From positions 8,264,501-8,328,500 of the forward strand of contig NZ_CP088285.1 of NCBI RefSeq assembly GCF_011516645.4: a stretch of DNA of 64,000 bases, given 5' to 3'. The notes beneath the pieces were generated by a model. That model was not told the DNA's origin and ran no database searches. It worked only from the letters and a program-made list of their open reading frames with translations. The stretch is from Bradyrhizobium septentrionale (lineage in GTDB: Bacteria; Pseudomonadota; Alphaproteobacteria; Rhizobiales; Xanthobacteraceae). Shown here one piece after another: positions 26,887 to 35,675 of the stretch (its first letter is position 1; each line of letters begins with the position of its first letter). The translations under genes and the position numbers were made by a program.

Positions 26887-28386
26887 CTAGTCCTCGCTCG
26901 CCCTGAACCGCCCCAATCCCTTGAGCACGAACGGCGCCAGCAGCGCGATCAGCGCGATGCCCAGCAGTGTCGCCGACATCGGGCTTTGCAGCAGCACCAT
27001 GGGATCGCCGAGGCTGATCGCCAGCGCGCGGCGCAGCTGGCTTTCGGCGATCGGCCCGAGGATCAACCCGATCACGACGGGCGCGATCGGGAAATCGAAC
27101 CGCCGCATCAAAAAGCCCATCACGCCGAACGCCGCCAGCATCGACAGCTCGACGACCGACGGCTTGGCCGCGATCGTGCCCATGGTGGCGAACACCAGGA
27201 TGCCGGCATACAGCCACGGCTGCGGGATCGCGAGCAGCCGCACCCACAGCCCGACCAGCGGCAGATTGAGCACCAGCAGCATGCCGTTGGCGATGAACAG
27301 GCTCGCGATCAGGCCCCACACCAGATCGGGCCGCTCCGCGAACAATAGCGGCCCCGGATTGAGGCCGTATTGCTGAAAGCCCGCCAGCATCATCGCTGCG
27401 GTCGCCGAGGTCGGAAGCCCGAGCGTCAGCAGCGGCACCAGCGTGCCGGCGGCGGACGCGTTGTTGGCGGCCTCCGGTCCGGCGACGCCTTCGATCGCGC
27501 CCTTGCCGAACTCCTCCGGATGTTTTGTCAGCCGCCGCTCGGTGGAATAGGACAGGAAGGTCGGGATCTCCGCGCCGCCGGCCGGCAGTGCGCCGATCGG
27601 AAAACCGAACATCGTGCCGCGCAGCCACGGCTTCCACGACCGCCGCCAGTCCTCTTTCGTCATCCACAGCGAGCCGCGCACCGGCTCGAGCTTCTCCTCG
27701 GCGTGATGGCGGCGCGAGGCGACATAGAGCGCCTCGCCCACCGCGAACAGGCCGACCGCCAGCGTCGTCACCTCGACGCCGTCGAGCAGCTCGGGGATGC
27801 CGAACGCAAGCCGCGCCTGACCGGTCAGCTTGTCGATGCCGACGAGCCCGAGCGTCAGCCCGATGAACAGGCTGGTGAGGCCGCGGACCGGCGAGTCGCC
27901 GAAGGTTGCCGACACCGTGACGAAGGCGACGCACATCAGCGCGAAGTAATCCTCCGGCCCAAATCGCACAGCGAAATCGACCAGCCATGGTGCGAGGAAT
28001 GCGAGGCCGATGGTGGCGATGGTGCCGGCCACGAACGAGCCGATCGCCGAGGTCGCCAGCGCCGGGCCGCCGCGGCCGGCCTTGGCCATCTTGTTGCCCT
28101 CGAGCGCGGTCGCCATCGACGCGCTCTCGCCCGGCGTGTTGATCAGGATCGCGGTGGTCGAGCCGCCATACATGCCGCCATAATAGATGCCGGCGAACAT
28201 GATTAGCGAGCCGCCGGGATCGAGCTTGTAGGTCACCGGCAGCAGCAGCGCGACCGTCAGCGCCGGACCGATGCCCGGCAGCACACCGACCGCGGTGCCG
28301 AGGAACACGCCGATCAGCGCATAGAGCAGATTCATCGGCTGCATGGCGACCGCCATGCCATGCGCCAGCGCGGCGAAAGTGTCCAT
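26887..28386 (-). CDS. tctA: Tripartite tricarboxylate transporter, large permease subunit TctA
   Basis: About 499 residues with 11-12 transmembrane segments; forms the inner-membrane channel with TctB. Family signatures: '[18 protein letters not shown]', '[20 protein letters not shown]' and a second half repeat '[17 protein letters not shown]'. The ATG at 28386 overlaps the tctB stop by one base (TGATG); a GTG one codon earlier at 28389 is possible. It is the last gene of tctC-tctB-tctA. The substrate cannot be read from sequence. Confidence 0.95.
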   Translation of the reverse strand: MDTFAALAHGMAVAMQPMNLLYALIGVFLGTAVGVLPGIGPALTVALLLPVTYKLDPGGSLIMFAGIYYGGMYGGSTTAILINTPGESASMATALEGNKMAKAGRGGPALATSAIGSFVAGTIATIGLAFLAPWLVDFAVRFGPEDYFALMCVAFVTVSATFGDSPVRGLTSLFIGLTLGLVGIDKLTGQARLAFGIPELLDGVEVTTLAVGLFAVGEALYVASRRHHAEEKLEPVRGSLWMTKEDWRRSWKPWLRGTMFGFPIGALPAGGAEIPTFLSYSTERRLTKHPEEFGKGAIEGVAGPEAANNASAAGTLVPLLTLGLPTSATAAMMLAGFQQYGLNPGPLLFAERPDLVWGLIASLFIANGMLLVLNLPLVGLWVRLLAIPQPWLYAGILVFATMGTIAAKPSVVELSMLAAFGVMGFLMRRFDFPIAPVVIGLILGPIAESQLRRALAISLGDPMVLLQSPMSATLLGIALIALLAPFVLKGLGRFRASED

Positions 28387-28886
28387 CACAGCAGTCGCTC
28401 CAGCGGGCCGGCGGGAAGGCTCAGCGTCAACAGTTTGTCGAACGCGAGGTAGACCAGCGTCGTGATCACAAGCGCGATCGCGGTGTCAGCCAGGATCGCG
28501 CGCCGGCCGAAGGCAGCCGATGTGGTCACGAACAGCGCCGAGGTGGCCAAAATGAATCCGCCACCGAAGCCGATGATGGCGATCAGCAGCGCAAGGCCGC
28601 CGATGATCAGCCACACCGGTTTCGGGTCCATGCTCTCGCGCGGCGGCAGGTTGCCGCGCAGCGCATCGAAGAGATTGCCGACCGCAAGAATGACAAGGCC
28701 GATGGCGATGACAACAGGCATCGCCTCCGGCCCCATTCCGTACATCGTGGTAGCAGGCAGCTTGCTGGCGTCCCACACCAGCATCGCAGCGAGTGCAGCG
28801 AGCGCGGCCGCGATCACGACGCCGGCGCGATCGACGCGCCGTGCCGGCTCGCGCGGCAGATTGTCGGCAGCGCTGTCCGGCGTCAT
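28386..28886 (-). CDS. tctB: Tripartite tricarboxylate transporter, small permease subunit TctB
   Basis: A 166-residue membrane protein with four predicted helices and the typical '[20 protein letters not shown]' region of TctB. It starts at 28886, overlapping the tctC stop by 4 bases (ATGA), and its own stop overlaps the tctA start, so all three genes are translationally coupled. Confidence 0.92.
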   Translation of the reverse strand: MTPDSAADNLPREPARRVDRAGVVIAAALAALAAMLVWDASKLPATTMYGMGPEAMPVVIAIGLVILAVGNLFDALRGNLPPRESMDPKPVWLIIGGLALLIAIIGFGGGFILATSALFVTTSAAFGRRAILADTAIALVITTLVYLAFDKLLTLSLPAGPLERLL

Positions 28887-29851
28887 GACTTCACGAGGCC
28901 GACCGACTTCAGCACCTCGGTGACACGCGTGATCTCCTTTTTGAGAAAATCCACGAAGGCATCGCCGCCGAGATAGGCGTCATCCCAGCCCTTCTGCTTC
29001 AGGATCTCCTTCCAGGCATCGGACTTCACCATCTTCTCGACCGCGTCGCTCAGCACCTTGCGCTGCTCCGGCGTGATGCCGGGCGGCGCCACGACCGACC
29101 GCCAATTGGCCAGCACGAGGTCGATGCCCTGCTCTTTGAAGGTCGGAATGTCGACGCCGGGCAAACGGTTCGCCGAGGTCACGCCGAGCGCGCGCAGCTT
29201 GCCGGCCTTGATCTGGCCGTCGTACTCGCTGAGGCCGGAAATGCCGGCAGTTACCTTGCCGCCGAGGATCGCAGCGAGCGACTCGCCGCCGCCGGAGAAC
29301 GGAATGTAGTTGATCTTCTTCGCATCGGCGCCGACCGTACCGGCGAACAGCGCTGCCATCACGTGGTCGACGCCGCCGGCCGAGCCGCCGGCAAAGGTCA
29401 CCTTGGCGATATCGGCCTTCACAGCGGCCGCGAGATCCTGCGCCGTCTTGATCGGCGAGTTCGCCGGCACGACGATGACCTGGATCTCCTCGGTGAGCCG
29501 CGCGATCGGCGTCACCTGATCCAGCGTCACCGGCGACTTGTTCATGGCGAGCGCGCCGACCATGACGAAGCCGTTGACCATCATCTGGTTGCCGTCGCCC
29601 TTGGCGCCGTTGACGAACTGCGCAATGCCGACGCTGCCGCCGGCGCCGGGAACGTTGGTGACCTGGACGCTGCGCGCGACACCGGCCGCGACCAGCGCCT
29701 GCTGCATCGAACGCGCGGTCTGATCCCAGCCGCCGCCGGGCGCCGCCGGCGCCATCAGCTTGAGCTCGAGCTGCTGCGCGGGCGCCGGACCGCTCGCCCC
29801 AAGCAATAGCGCGACGACCGCGCCGAACAGGCGCATGTGGGACGAGATCAT
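28883..29851 (-). CDS. tctC: Tripartite tricarboxylate transporter substrate-binding protein TctC
   Basis: A 322-residue periplasmic binding protein with a signal peptide ending near 'GASGPAPAQQ'. Motifs: 'APGGGWDQTARSMQQALV', 'NVPGAGGSVGIAQFVNGAKG', 'TFAGGSAGGVDHVMAALFA' and 'NYIPFSGGGESLAAILGGKV'. The ATG at 29851 is chosen because of a strong AGGAGGAAG ribosome site; ATG at 29836 and the longer frame to 29908 are less likely. It delivers substrate to TctAB. It is only distantly similar to the orphan homologue at 12219. Confidence 0.94.
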   Translation of the reverse strand: MISSHMRLFGAVVALLLGASGPAPAQQLELKLMAPAAPGGGWDQTARSMQQALVAAGVARSVQVTNVPGAGGSVGIAQFVNGAKGDGNQMMVNGFVMVGALAMNKSPVTLDQVTPIARLTEEIQVIVVPANSPIKTAQDLAAAVKADIAKVTFAGGSAGGVDHVMAALFAGTVGADAKKINYIPFSGGGESLAAILGGKVTAGISGLSEYDGQIKAGKLRALGVTSANRLPGVDIPTFKEQGIDLVLANWRSVVAPPGITPEQRKVLSDAVEKMVKSDAWKEILKQKGWDDAYLGGDAFVDFLKKEITRVTEVLKSVGLVKS

Positions 29852-30418
29852 GGGGCTTCCTCCTGAATTTGCCGATGCAGCCCTTGATCGTGGGCTGCAT
29901 CCGGGCACGTGGTCGCAGCGCCAATCGAAGAGCGCCGTTCCGTCAGGGAAGGAATCGCTCGCCGATCACGCGTCTGCGCACCCCTAGCGACCATTCGCCA
30001 CAGTCTTCGGCAAGCCGGAGGGCGCGGCTACCGTGTGCTGCAAATCGCCGCACCTCACCGGTCGGTTTTCGCTTGCTTTGTTTCGAGCGGCTCGCGGCCA
30101 GGCCTCGTCGGGGTCGGCACAGCTGACGCCACAACCAGCATCACACGGCAACGAGCAATCTGCCTCGCTCTCTTGCTGCGCGTGGCACAAAGTGAATAGC
30201 ACTTCGGATGGGATTAGACGAAAGGACGATACGACCGCACGCCCAGCTGAGGTGCCGTTATATTGATCGGCGTATGCCGTGATTTAGGAGCATTCGAGTT
30301 GAACGATTTTGCCGATACGATGTCGTAATAGAAGCGAGCCAGAGTCGCACAGTTTAATGACTGGCCCGCGGATCGGAGAATTAATCGGCGGATTGTATTC
30401 GGCAGATCGGCGGTATCA
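29852..30418. other. Gene-poor region upstream of tctC
   Basis: 567 bp with no gene I can support. Overlapping frames on both strands are short, Arg/Ser-rich and without ribosome sites. It presumably carries the tctCBA promoter next to 29851. The right part (30210-30420) is more A+T-rich than the genome and may be old mobile-element debris. Confidence 0.4.
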
Positions 30419-30622
30419 TTGAGTGACACAGCAACTGGCCAGACCAGGTTCCTCGTTCGGCAAGGAAGCACCGGCTGGATGGTGTATGATCGAGAACGCA
30501 AGGGGCCAGCGCTGTTGCGGGATCACAGCCTCGCCGAGAAGCTGACAAGGGAACAGGCCGAACAGCTAAAACGGGCGTTGACGGACCCCGTCATGACGCC
30601 TGCGGGCAAGCCTCGGCCATGA
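30419..30622 (+). CDS. Small hypothetical protein
   Basis: A 67-residue protein starting at a TTG (30419). The sequence 'FLVRQGSTGWMVYDRERKGP' followed by 'LTREQAEQLKRALTD' resembles small Bradyrhizobium proteins I recall in which a strand pair ('GWMVYDR') precedes an amphipathic helix. No signal peptide or membrane segment. The start codon is weak and no strong ribosome site is present, so gene status is moderate; function unknown. Confidence 0.5.
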   Translation: MSDTATGQTRFLVRQGSTGWMVYDRERKGPALLRDHSLAEKLTREQAEQLKRALTDPVMTPAGKPRP

Positions 30623-30986
30623 GGAGGTATAATCATCTCGGATACACAATCGGTCCAAAAACCGAAACAGACCGCGAACAAATGACGCCTGTGTTACCTA
30701 GTAAGGTATATGAACAGAGTTGGGGCATAGCGAACGCGGCGCGGCAAAACCGCGACGCCTCGATGGAGCAAATGGGGCCACGGCGAAATTCGACCTAGGC
30801 CACAGAAGCTTAGCCGCCGGCCGCCGGCGCGGAACGATCGCAGAACAGCTCCAAAGCTTCAAATGGCGGATTTCAACGATCCGGCCGAACGTCGAGCCGA
30901 TCAACTAAAGATCGCTATGAAATAGTAACACTCGCCAAGGCAGCATCACAGATGACCTCCCTGACGAGCAACGTGAAAGCTTGCCC
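30623..30986. other. Region between small ORF and IS element
   Basis: About 364 bp without a supported gene. TTACCT and AGGTA flank 30695-30711 as a short inverted repeat next to a TATAT-like stretch. Open frames here are antisense to each other and have no domain. Confidence 0.35.
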
Positions 30987-30990
30987 CTAG

Positions 30991-32434
30991 GAGCCCGTCC
31001 AGATATGTTTTCGTGACGGGCATTTGTTGTAGAGTAGCAGGCTCAGGCTGCGTTTGCGAGGTTGAACAGCTTGAGGAGGTTATGGACGGTGCAGATCATT
31101 GTCCACTCGGCGCGCACTTTCTCGATGCCCCGCAACAGGAACTGGCGGAAGCCTCTTGCCTGTTTGATCTGCCCGAACACCGGCTCCACCACTTGCTTTC
31201 GCAATCGGTAGGGTGTTTCGAAGCCGCCATCGTCGATCTTCTTTCGCATGGCCTGTGTCAGCGGGCCGCCGACTTTTCCGTTCGCTACTGTCGGGTGCTT
31301 GGCGCGTCCGGGCGCGACATAGCCATCGATGCTGCGTGTGTCGAGCGCTTCGAGATTGGCTTCGCTGCAGTAGCCGGAATCCGCTGAGGCCTGCCGCGGC
31401 TTGCGGCCAAGATTGCTCTCGATGGCCTCGATCAGGGGCACCAACTGGCCCTGATCGCTGCCGTGCTGGGTCAGTTCTTGCGCGACAATGATCTGGGCAT
31501 GTGCATCGACGGCCGCCTGGGCATTATAGGCCTGAACGAAGCCATCCTTCGACTTCATGATGCGGCTTTCCGGATCGGTGAAGTTGCGTTGCGCCTTGGG
31601 ATTGGGTTCCTCCGATGGCAGCGCCGCCGGTTTGCCCGGCTTCTTGCGGCCTTCGGCCTGGCGCTGCTGTTCCTTTTCGGCCTCGATGCGGCGCTCTTCC
31701 TCCGCCGCCAGTTTGGCGTCCGCTTCCAGCGCCGCCATCGCTTGCTGGATCTTCGCCAGCCGTTTCTGCTTGTCGACGGTCCAGTCCGGCAGTTCGTCGC
31801 TGTTGCCGAAAGTCTCATCCTCCGAGGCATCCGCCGCCTCGGCGGCCGCCAGCATGCGAGCGACCTCGGCCTTCAATTCCGCCTCGCGCTTCTTCATGCG
31901 CTCATAACTCATCGCCTTGTGTTTCGACGCGTTCGCCTTGATCTTCGTACCATCCAGCGCGACATGACCGAGCTTGACCAGCCCGGCCGTCTCGCACAAC
32001 TTCAGAACCTGCACGAATAGCGCGCCGAGCGCCTTCAAATGTCGCTTGCGAAAGTCGCTGATCGTCCGAAAATCCGGCGCATCCAGCGCCACGATCATCA
32101 CAAAATCGTTCCGCTCCCGGCAGGCCTTGGCAATCCGACGCGACGAATACAGCCCACTCGCATAGCTATGCAGCAGCAGCGCCACCATCATCCGCGGATC
32201 AAACGGCGGCTGCCCAAGCCCGCTCACATAGCTGCCCATGATCTCCCTGAGATCGAGGCTCTCCCGCACCAGATCAACCATAAACCGCGAGACATGGCCT
32301 TTCGGCACGAAGTCCTGCACATTCGGCGGCAGAAGCAGCGTCTGATCGATGTTCCAAGGCCGAAAATACTTGCTCATCGCCCAATGTTGAATCAGACCCG
32401 ACCAGATTTGAACAGCGACTATCCAGACAAGCTC
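30991..32434 (-). mobile_element. IS1182-family insertion sequence, apparently complete
   Basis: A 1,444-bp element bounded by imperfect inverted repeats, GAGCCCGTCCAGATATGT on the left and GAGCTTGTCTGGATAGTC (read inward) on the right. The four bases CTAG occur immediately outside both ends (30987-30990 and 32435-32438), consistent with a 4-bp target duplication of a palindromic site. It contains one intact transposase gene. It lies beside a broken RTX gene in a gene-poor patch. Confidence 0.85.
31043..32377 (-). CDS. IS1182 family transposase
   Basis: A 444-residue DDE transposase. N-terminal domain: 'YFRPWNIDQTLLLPPNVQDF', 'PPFDPRMMVALLLHSYASGL' and 'SSRRIAKACRERNDFVMIVA'. The catalytic region shows 'VALDGTKIKANASKHKAMSY', 'ADSGYCSEANLEAL' and the C-terminal 'RKQVVEPVFGQIKQARGFRQ' carrying the final Glu. 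A charged Ala/Glu insert (residues about 165-260) is typical of the subgroup. The frame is intact from 32377 to 31043, so the element may be active. Confidence 0.95.
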   Translation of the reverse strand: MSKYFRPWNIDQTLLLPPNVQDFVPKGHVSRFMVDLVRESLDLREIMGSYVSGLGQPPFDPRMMVALLLHSYASGLYSSRRIAKACRERNDFVMIVALDAPDFRTISDFRKRHLKALGALFVQVLKLCETAGLVKLGHVALDGTKIKANASKHKAMSYERMKKREAELKAEVARMLAAAEAADASEDETFGNSDELPDWTVDKQKRLAKIQQAMAALEADAKLAAEEERRIEAEKEQQRQAEGRKKPGKPAALPSEEPNPKAQRNFTDPESRIMKSKDGFVQAYNAQAAVDAHAQIIVAQELTQHGSDQGQLVPLIEAIESNLGRKPRQASADSGYCSEANLEALDTRSIDGYVAPGRAKHPTVANGKVGGPLTQAMRKKIDDGGFETPYRLRKQVVEPVFGQIKQARGFRQFLLRGIEKVRAEWTMICTVHNLLKLFNLANAA

Positions 32435-32505
32435 CTAGCGTATCCCCGCTCCCGCGTCCTTCTTTCGGTTGCGCCCGCGATCCCCGCCTCGGCCACGAAT
32501 GTGCG

Positions 32506-32535
32506 AACGGCGACCCCTTGCGGGGTCGCCGTTTT
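32506..32535 (+). terminator. Strong hairpin right of the IS element
   Basis: AACGGCGACCCC and GGGGTCGCCGTT form a perfect 12-bp stem with a 4-base loop, followed by TTCC on the plus strand. It looks like a terminator of a rightward gene, but no such gene remains; the IS insertion may have removed or displaced it. It could also stop leftward transcription from the RTX remnant. Confidence 0.55.
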
Positions 32536-32564
32536 CCAATGCACTTTCGATGACGCGTGAGCAG

Positions 32565-33570
32565 CTACGACACGATCGAGAAATTCGCCGCCGTCACCGT
32601 GGCTGCCGTCGCGCCGTTCAGCCAGACCGCGGTGTCGCCGTCGACCTGGATGACGAAGTAGGCGCCGTTCTGGTAGGAGCTCGACAGCACGTCTGCAAAC
32701 GAACTGAAGCCTGTGCCGTTCAGCTGCACGGTATCGGTGGCAGCGTTGAAGTCCTGAACCACTTCGACGCCAGGCACATCGTTGGAGACGAACGTGTTGT
32801 TGCCGCCGCCGAAATAATAGTTCACGCCGGTGCCGCCATCGAAATAATCGTTGCCGGCGCCGCCGAGCAGAACGTCGACGCCGTCACCGCCGTACATGGT
32901 GTCGTCGCCATTGCCGCCGTAGAAATAGTCGTTGCCACCCAAGCCGTACATGACGTCGTTGCCGTCGTCGCCGTTCATGACCACCGAGCCCTGGGTGGCG
33001 ATCAAGACGTCATTGCCCGTTCCGCCGTAGGCGTTGCTGAGGTCGCCGGCGCTCATGTAAATCCAGTCGTCGCCGGCATCGCCTTCGAGCAGATCGGTGC
33101 CGTCATTTCCGACCAGCGTATCGCTGCCGTTGCCGCCATACGAAGTATCGTTACCGGTGCCGATATGTGATATCGTTGCCGTCACCGCCAAAGATCAGGT
33201 GATTGCCGCGGCCGCCATCCAGGATGTCGTTGCCGGCGTAGCCGTACAGGCCCGGCGCCGCGCCGAAGCCGACCGCGTTGATACTGGCACCACTCTCATT
33301 GCCGTCGCCGCCGAAGATCGTATCGCTGCCGTTCGAGCCATACAGGGCGTCGCGGCCGGGACCGCCGTCGATGTAATGGGACTGCATGGTCAGACCGCCC
33401 TGGTTCTCAAAGACGTAGTCATCGCCGGCGCCGCCGAACTCGTGGTTCGTGCTGACGGTATTGCCGCCCTCGATCAGATCGTTGCCGTCGCCGCCATAAA
33501 ATGTGCCCCAAGCCGAACTGCTCCAGCTCGCATACAACCAATCGTTGCCTCCGCCACCCTCCCAGTTGTC
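32565..33570 (-). pseudogene. RTX calcium-binding repeat protein, frameshifted and 5'-truncated
   Basis: Two overlapping minus-strand frames encode one RTX protein. The upstream frame (from about 33570) has repeats such as 'GGDGNDLIEGGN', 'GGAGDDYVFE' and 'GGDGNDI' before running out at about 33151. The other frame continues with 'GTGNDTSYGGNGSDTLVGND', 'GDDGNDVMYGLGGNDYFYGG' and many more nonapeptides to a C-terminal 'VVQDFNAATDTVQLNGTGFS' domain and stop at 32565. The shift lies near 33165-33185. No signal or adhesin domain precedes the repeats, and the N-terminus merges into non-coding sequence. RTX proteins are type I-secreted; no secretion genes are nearby. One base error in sequencing is an alternative for the shift. 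Confidence 0.8.
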
Positions 33571-33622
33571 CGAGCGATCGGGCCAGCACGACCTAACAGT
33601 CCGAGAACAAGTAGCCCCTGAG

Positions 33623-33654
33623 GTCCCGTCTGCTCGCTGAACAGCAGACGGGAC
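33623..33654. other. Perfect 12-bp hairpin upstream of RTX remnant
   Basis: GTCCCGTCTGCT (33623-33634) and AGCAGACGGGAC (33643-33654) with an 8-base loop. No T-run follows on either strand. It sits between the RTX remnant and the DUF3551 gene, where it could mark the end of the DUF3551 transcript. Confidence 0.55.
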
Positions 33655-33703
33655 ACCTTCTGCAGATCATTCGAAGGATCGCTGGGCCGCCGGAGCCGGA
33701 GCA

Positions 33704-33949
33704 TCAATATCGGTCGCGATATCCCCGCCGCTGCTGGCCGAATGCTGCGCGAGGATTGACGCCACAAATCACGTTCCTTCCAGATGCCGACGCGAGGCAC
33801 TGGGCGCGCGTTTGGTACATGCAATCGCCGGGATATCCGACGCCCCTTCCCTGCACACACCAGGGATAATCCCGGGCGCCGGCGGGCGTCACATTTGCCA
33901 GTCCGGCGACGCCGAAGGTCAAGACGGTAAGCAGGAGGGATGTGCGCAT
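33704..33949 (-). CDS. DUF3551 small secreted protein
   Basis: An 81-residue exported protein: signal peptide to about residue 25 ('FGVAGLANVTPAGA'), then 'RDYPWCVQGRGVGYPGDCMY' and 'TRAQCLASASGRNVICGVNP', the cysteine pattern of the DUF3551 family that is multiplied in Bradyrhizobium and Rhodopseudomonas. The four cysteines probably form two disulfides in the periplasm. Function unknown. The ATG at 33949 has GGGAG upstream. Confidence 0.85.
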   Translation of the reverse strand: MRTSLLLTVLTFGVAGLANVTPAGARDYPWCVQGRGVGYPGDCMYQTRAQCLASASGRNVICGVNPRAAFGQQRRGYRDRY

Positions 33950-34126
33950 GGTTTGGCTCCCGGCAAGCGATCGAGGATCAACGGACCGGCAGGATCAGCG
34001 TTCCTGTCGGAAGGGAGGCGGCCGAGGAAAGGTGCCCGCTGCGAGCGCGCTGTCGGGTGAGCGCAGGAACCATGCTGCTCCGGGTCGGTTGTCGGAAAGC
34101 ATCCATCCACACACAAGAAAATTGGC

Positions 34127-34507
34127 ATGCCGTCACGATTGCTTTGGTTTCTGAGTTTTCCGGTTCTGGCTGTTCTGAGCGGTTGCGGTGACCAGCTCGA
34201 GTGCGATTCAATCGAAACCCGTAAGGCCGTGCTCCAGACCGTTTCCGACGACCACCGCAATCCGCTGGTCAATTACGCCGCCAAGGAGTCAACGGCGAAG
34301 CCGACTCCGGAAAATTCGAAACCGCAATACCTTCTCGGTGAAAAGATCGTCACGACTGCGACGAGCAAGGACAAGCGAACGGTGCAGTGTAGCGGCGGGA
34401 TCTCGGTCTCTGTGGGCAACATCAAGGCCTCGAAAGAGGTCGAGTTCACGGTGCAAAAGTCAACAGACGGAAAGATAGCGGTTTCGGTTGCACCCTTTCA
34501 GTTCTGA
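34127..34507 (+). CDS. Putative lipoprotein, unknown function
   Basis: A 126-residue protein with a lipoprotein signal peptide ('FPVLAVLSGC', acylation at Cys20). The mature part has 'GDQLECDSIETRKAVLQTVS' and later 'VQCSGGISVSVGNIKASKEV', with two cysteines that could pair. The overall pattern resembles small periplasmic lipoproteins whose genes are scattered in Bradyrhizobium; I do not recognise a family. No close operon partner. Confidence 0.7.
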   Translation: MPSRLLWFLSFPVLAVLSGCGDQLECDSIETRKAVLQTVSDDHRNPLVNYAAKESTAKPTPENSKPQYLLGEKIVTTATSKDKRTVQCSGGISVSVGNIKASKEVEFTVQKSTDGKIAVSVAPFQF

Positions 34508-34849
34508 ATTCCTTTTGCGTTCGACGACGGCGTCGTTGCCCGCTCTTGCGGGACGACCGGTCTGCCCCTCCCAGCTATTCGACGTGCGACAAAACAACCC
34601 GACGGGCAACTCAGCAAAAGCTGTCAATCCCGTCGCGCTAAAATATTTCGGTTTACCGGAAGAGAAGCTTGGTATATGAATTTCCCGTCTCACCCGATCG
34701 AGGGGCGGATCGCGATCGTCACGAACGCGGTGTGAGATGCGGTGGACGCAGGTTGCGCAACTAACGAGCGCGCATGAGGCGGACGGTGAAGTCGTGTGGT
34801 CCTGACGCCCTAGTGGCAGGTGTTTCGTCGCAACGCGCGAAGGCGTGAT

Positions 34850-35040
34850 GCGAAGGCGGTGACAAGCAAGCCAAGTCTCGCCGGGGAGAGCGCGAAGTAA
34901 GCCGTAAAGCCATCGCGCAGGGAAAGCCGGCGTTTCCGGTTACACCTGTGGTCCTACCCCCGTGCTTTCTACCATTGCACGGGGCCCATGGGTGCGATCG
35001 GCACCCGGCTTTCGCTGCGCCCTCTGCTTGAAGAGAGGGT
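34850..35040. repeat. Multi-hairpin structured element, possible non-coding RNA or repeat
   Basis: GCGCAGGGAAAGCCGG (34915-34930) pairs with CCGGCTTTCGCTGCGC (35005-35020) at 15 of 16 positions, closing a 74-base interior that holds CCCCGTGC/GCACGGGG (34958-34965 with 34977-34984) and GGGTGC/GCACCC (34990-34995 with 35001-35006; the last two bases compete with the outer stem). The sequence around 'GCGAAGTAAGCCGTAAAGCC' resembles a dispersed element I remember from Bradyrhizobium-group genomes; that recollection needs a search. Confidence 0.6.
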
Positions 35041-35189
35041 GAAACGATAAGCAAGGCTCGGACAAATCATGTCGCGAGAACGCGGAGCTGTGGCCTCACC
35101 CACAACTCTCATCGCCGGCTCGCCGCCTCGCCGCCTCCGCTAAAGCTTCGGCGCGCCAAGAATCCATGGCCTCGTCGAAGCCTTGGCGT

Positions 35190-35282
35190 ACGGGACCGGG
35201 CGACCAGTACGCCGCGGCCTCTTGGCTCAAACACCCCAGTCTCTGGAATACTGGATCACCCGCTTTCGCGGGTGATGACACC
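35190..35282. repeat. Intergenic repeat family B, copy 2
   Basis: Shares GACCGGGCGA, CCAGTACGCCGCGG, ACTGGATCACCCGC and GCGGGTG with the copy at 17344-17434, in the same order. Here the middle stem is degenerate, but the final CACCCGC/GCGGGTG hairpin (35257-35274) is perfect. Confidence 0.8.
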
Positions 35283-35317
35283 GAACTAGCTGTTTGACAG
35301 TTGAATCAGAAACTCAC

Positions 35318-35402
35318 CCCGTCATTGCGAGGAGCAACGCGACGAGGCAATCCATCGCATCGCCACGTTGAAACATGGATTGCTTCGCTTCGCTCGCAAT
35401 GA
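35318..35402. repeat. Intergenic inverted repeat, family C
   Basis: Begins GTCATTGCGAGGAGCAACG and ends CTTCGCTCGCAATGACG. The termini are inverted repeats (GTCATTGCGAG/CTCGCAATGAC), with an inner GCAATCCAT/ATGGATTGC pair, forming a long imperfect hairpin of REP/MITE type common in rhizobial genomes. Confidence 0.8.
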
Positions 35403-35433
35403 CGTGAAGACGGTCCGCGAAACCAAGCTAGCC

Positions 35434-35655
35434 TTACAGCCCGGTATACCCGGCCTTCACATGGTCGGTGCTGCCGTCGAGTTGGCGCAAATAGGTCAAC
35501 CCGCACACGGTCAGCCGATGCGTATCGCGCTCGCCCGCCTCGAACAGCGTCTGCACGTACTCCGTGACCTTCGCCCGCGCTTCGTCGCTCGCAGCGGACG
35601 TGCGGTTGAGCAGCAGATCATACGTCTGCATGATCCGATCAATCGCGGCTTCCAT
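35434..35655 (-). CDS. Small hypothetical protein
   Basis: A 73-residue, mostly helical soluble protein ('IDRIMQTYDLLLNRTSAASD', 'ARAKVTEYVQTLFEAGERDT', then 'LTVCGLTYLRQLDG'). It has a ribosome site (CGGAGA) before the ATG and lies 20 bp after the gene at 35676-35906, so the two are probably co-transcribed. I do not recognise the family; the helical-repeat look suggests a small protein-interaction domain. Confidence 0.65.
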   Translation of the reverse strand: MEAAIDRIMQTYDLLLNRTSAASDEARAKVTEYVQTLFEAGERDTHRLTVCGLTYLRQLDGSTDHVKAGYTGL

Positions 35656-35675
35656 TGATGTCTCCGGGTTGACGC

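Larger units (their letters stand above)
34508..35433. other. 926-bp region of repeat elements without genes
   Basis: No supported coding sequence. It contains, in order: a unique stretch to about 34760, a structured element at 34850-35040, a family B repeat at 35190-35282 and a family C repeat at 35318-35402. Open frames here (for example the minus-strand one over 34761-35054) follow the repeats and lack homology. Confidence 0.6.

Noticed and set aside
34761..35054. 97-codon minus-strand frame over the structured element
   Set aside because: It follows the repeat element, has no ribosome site and no homology pattern.
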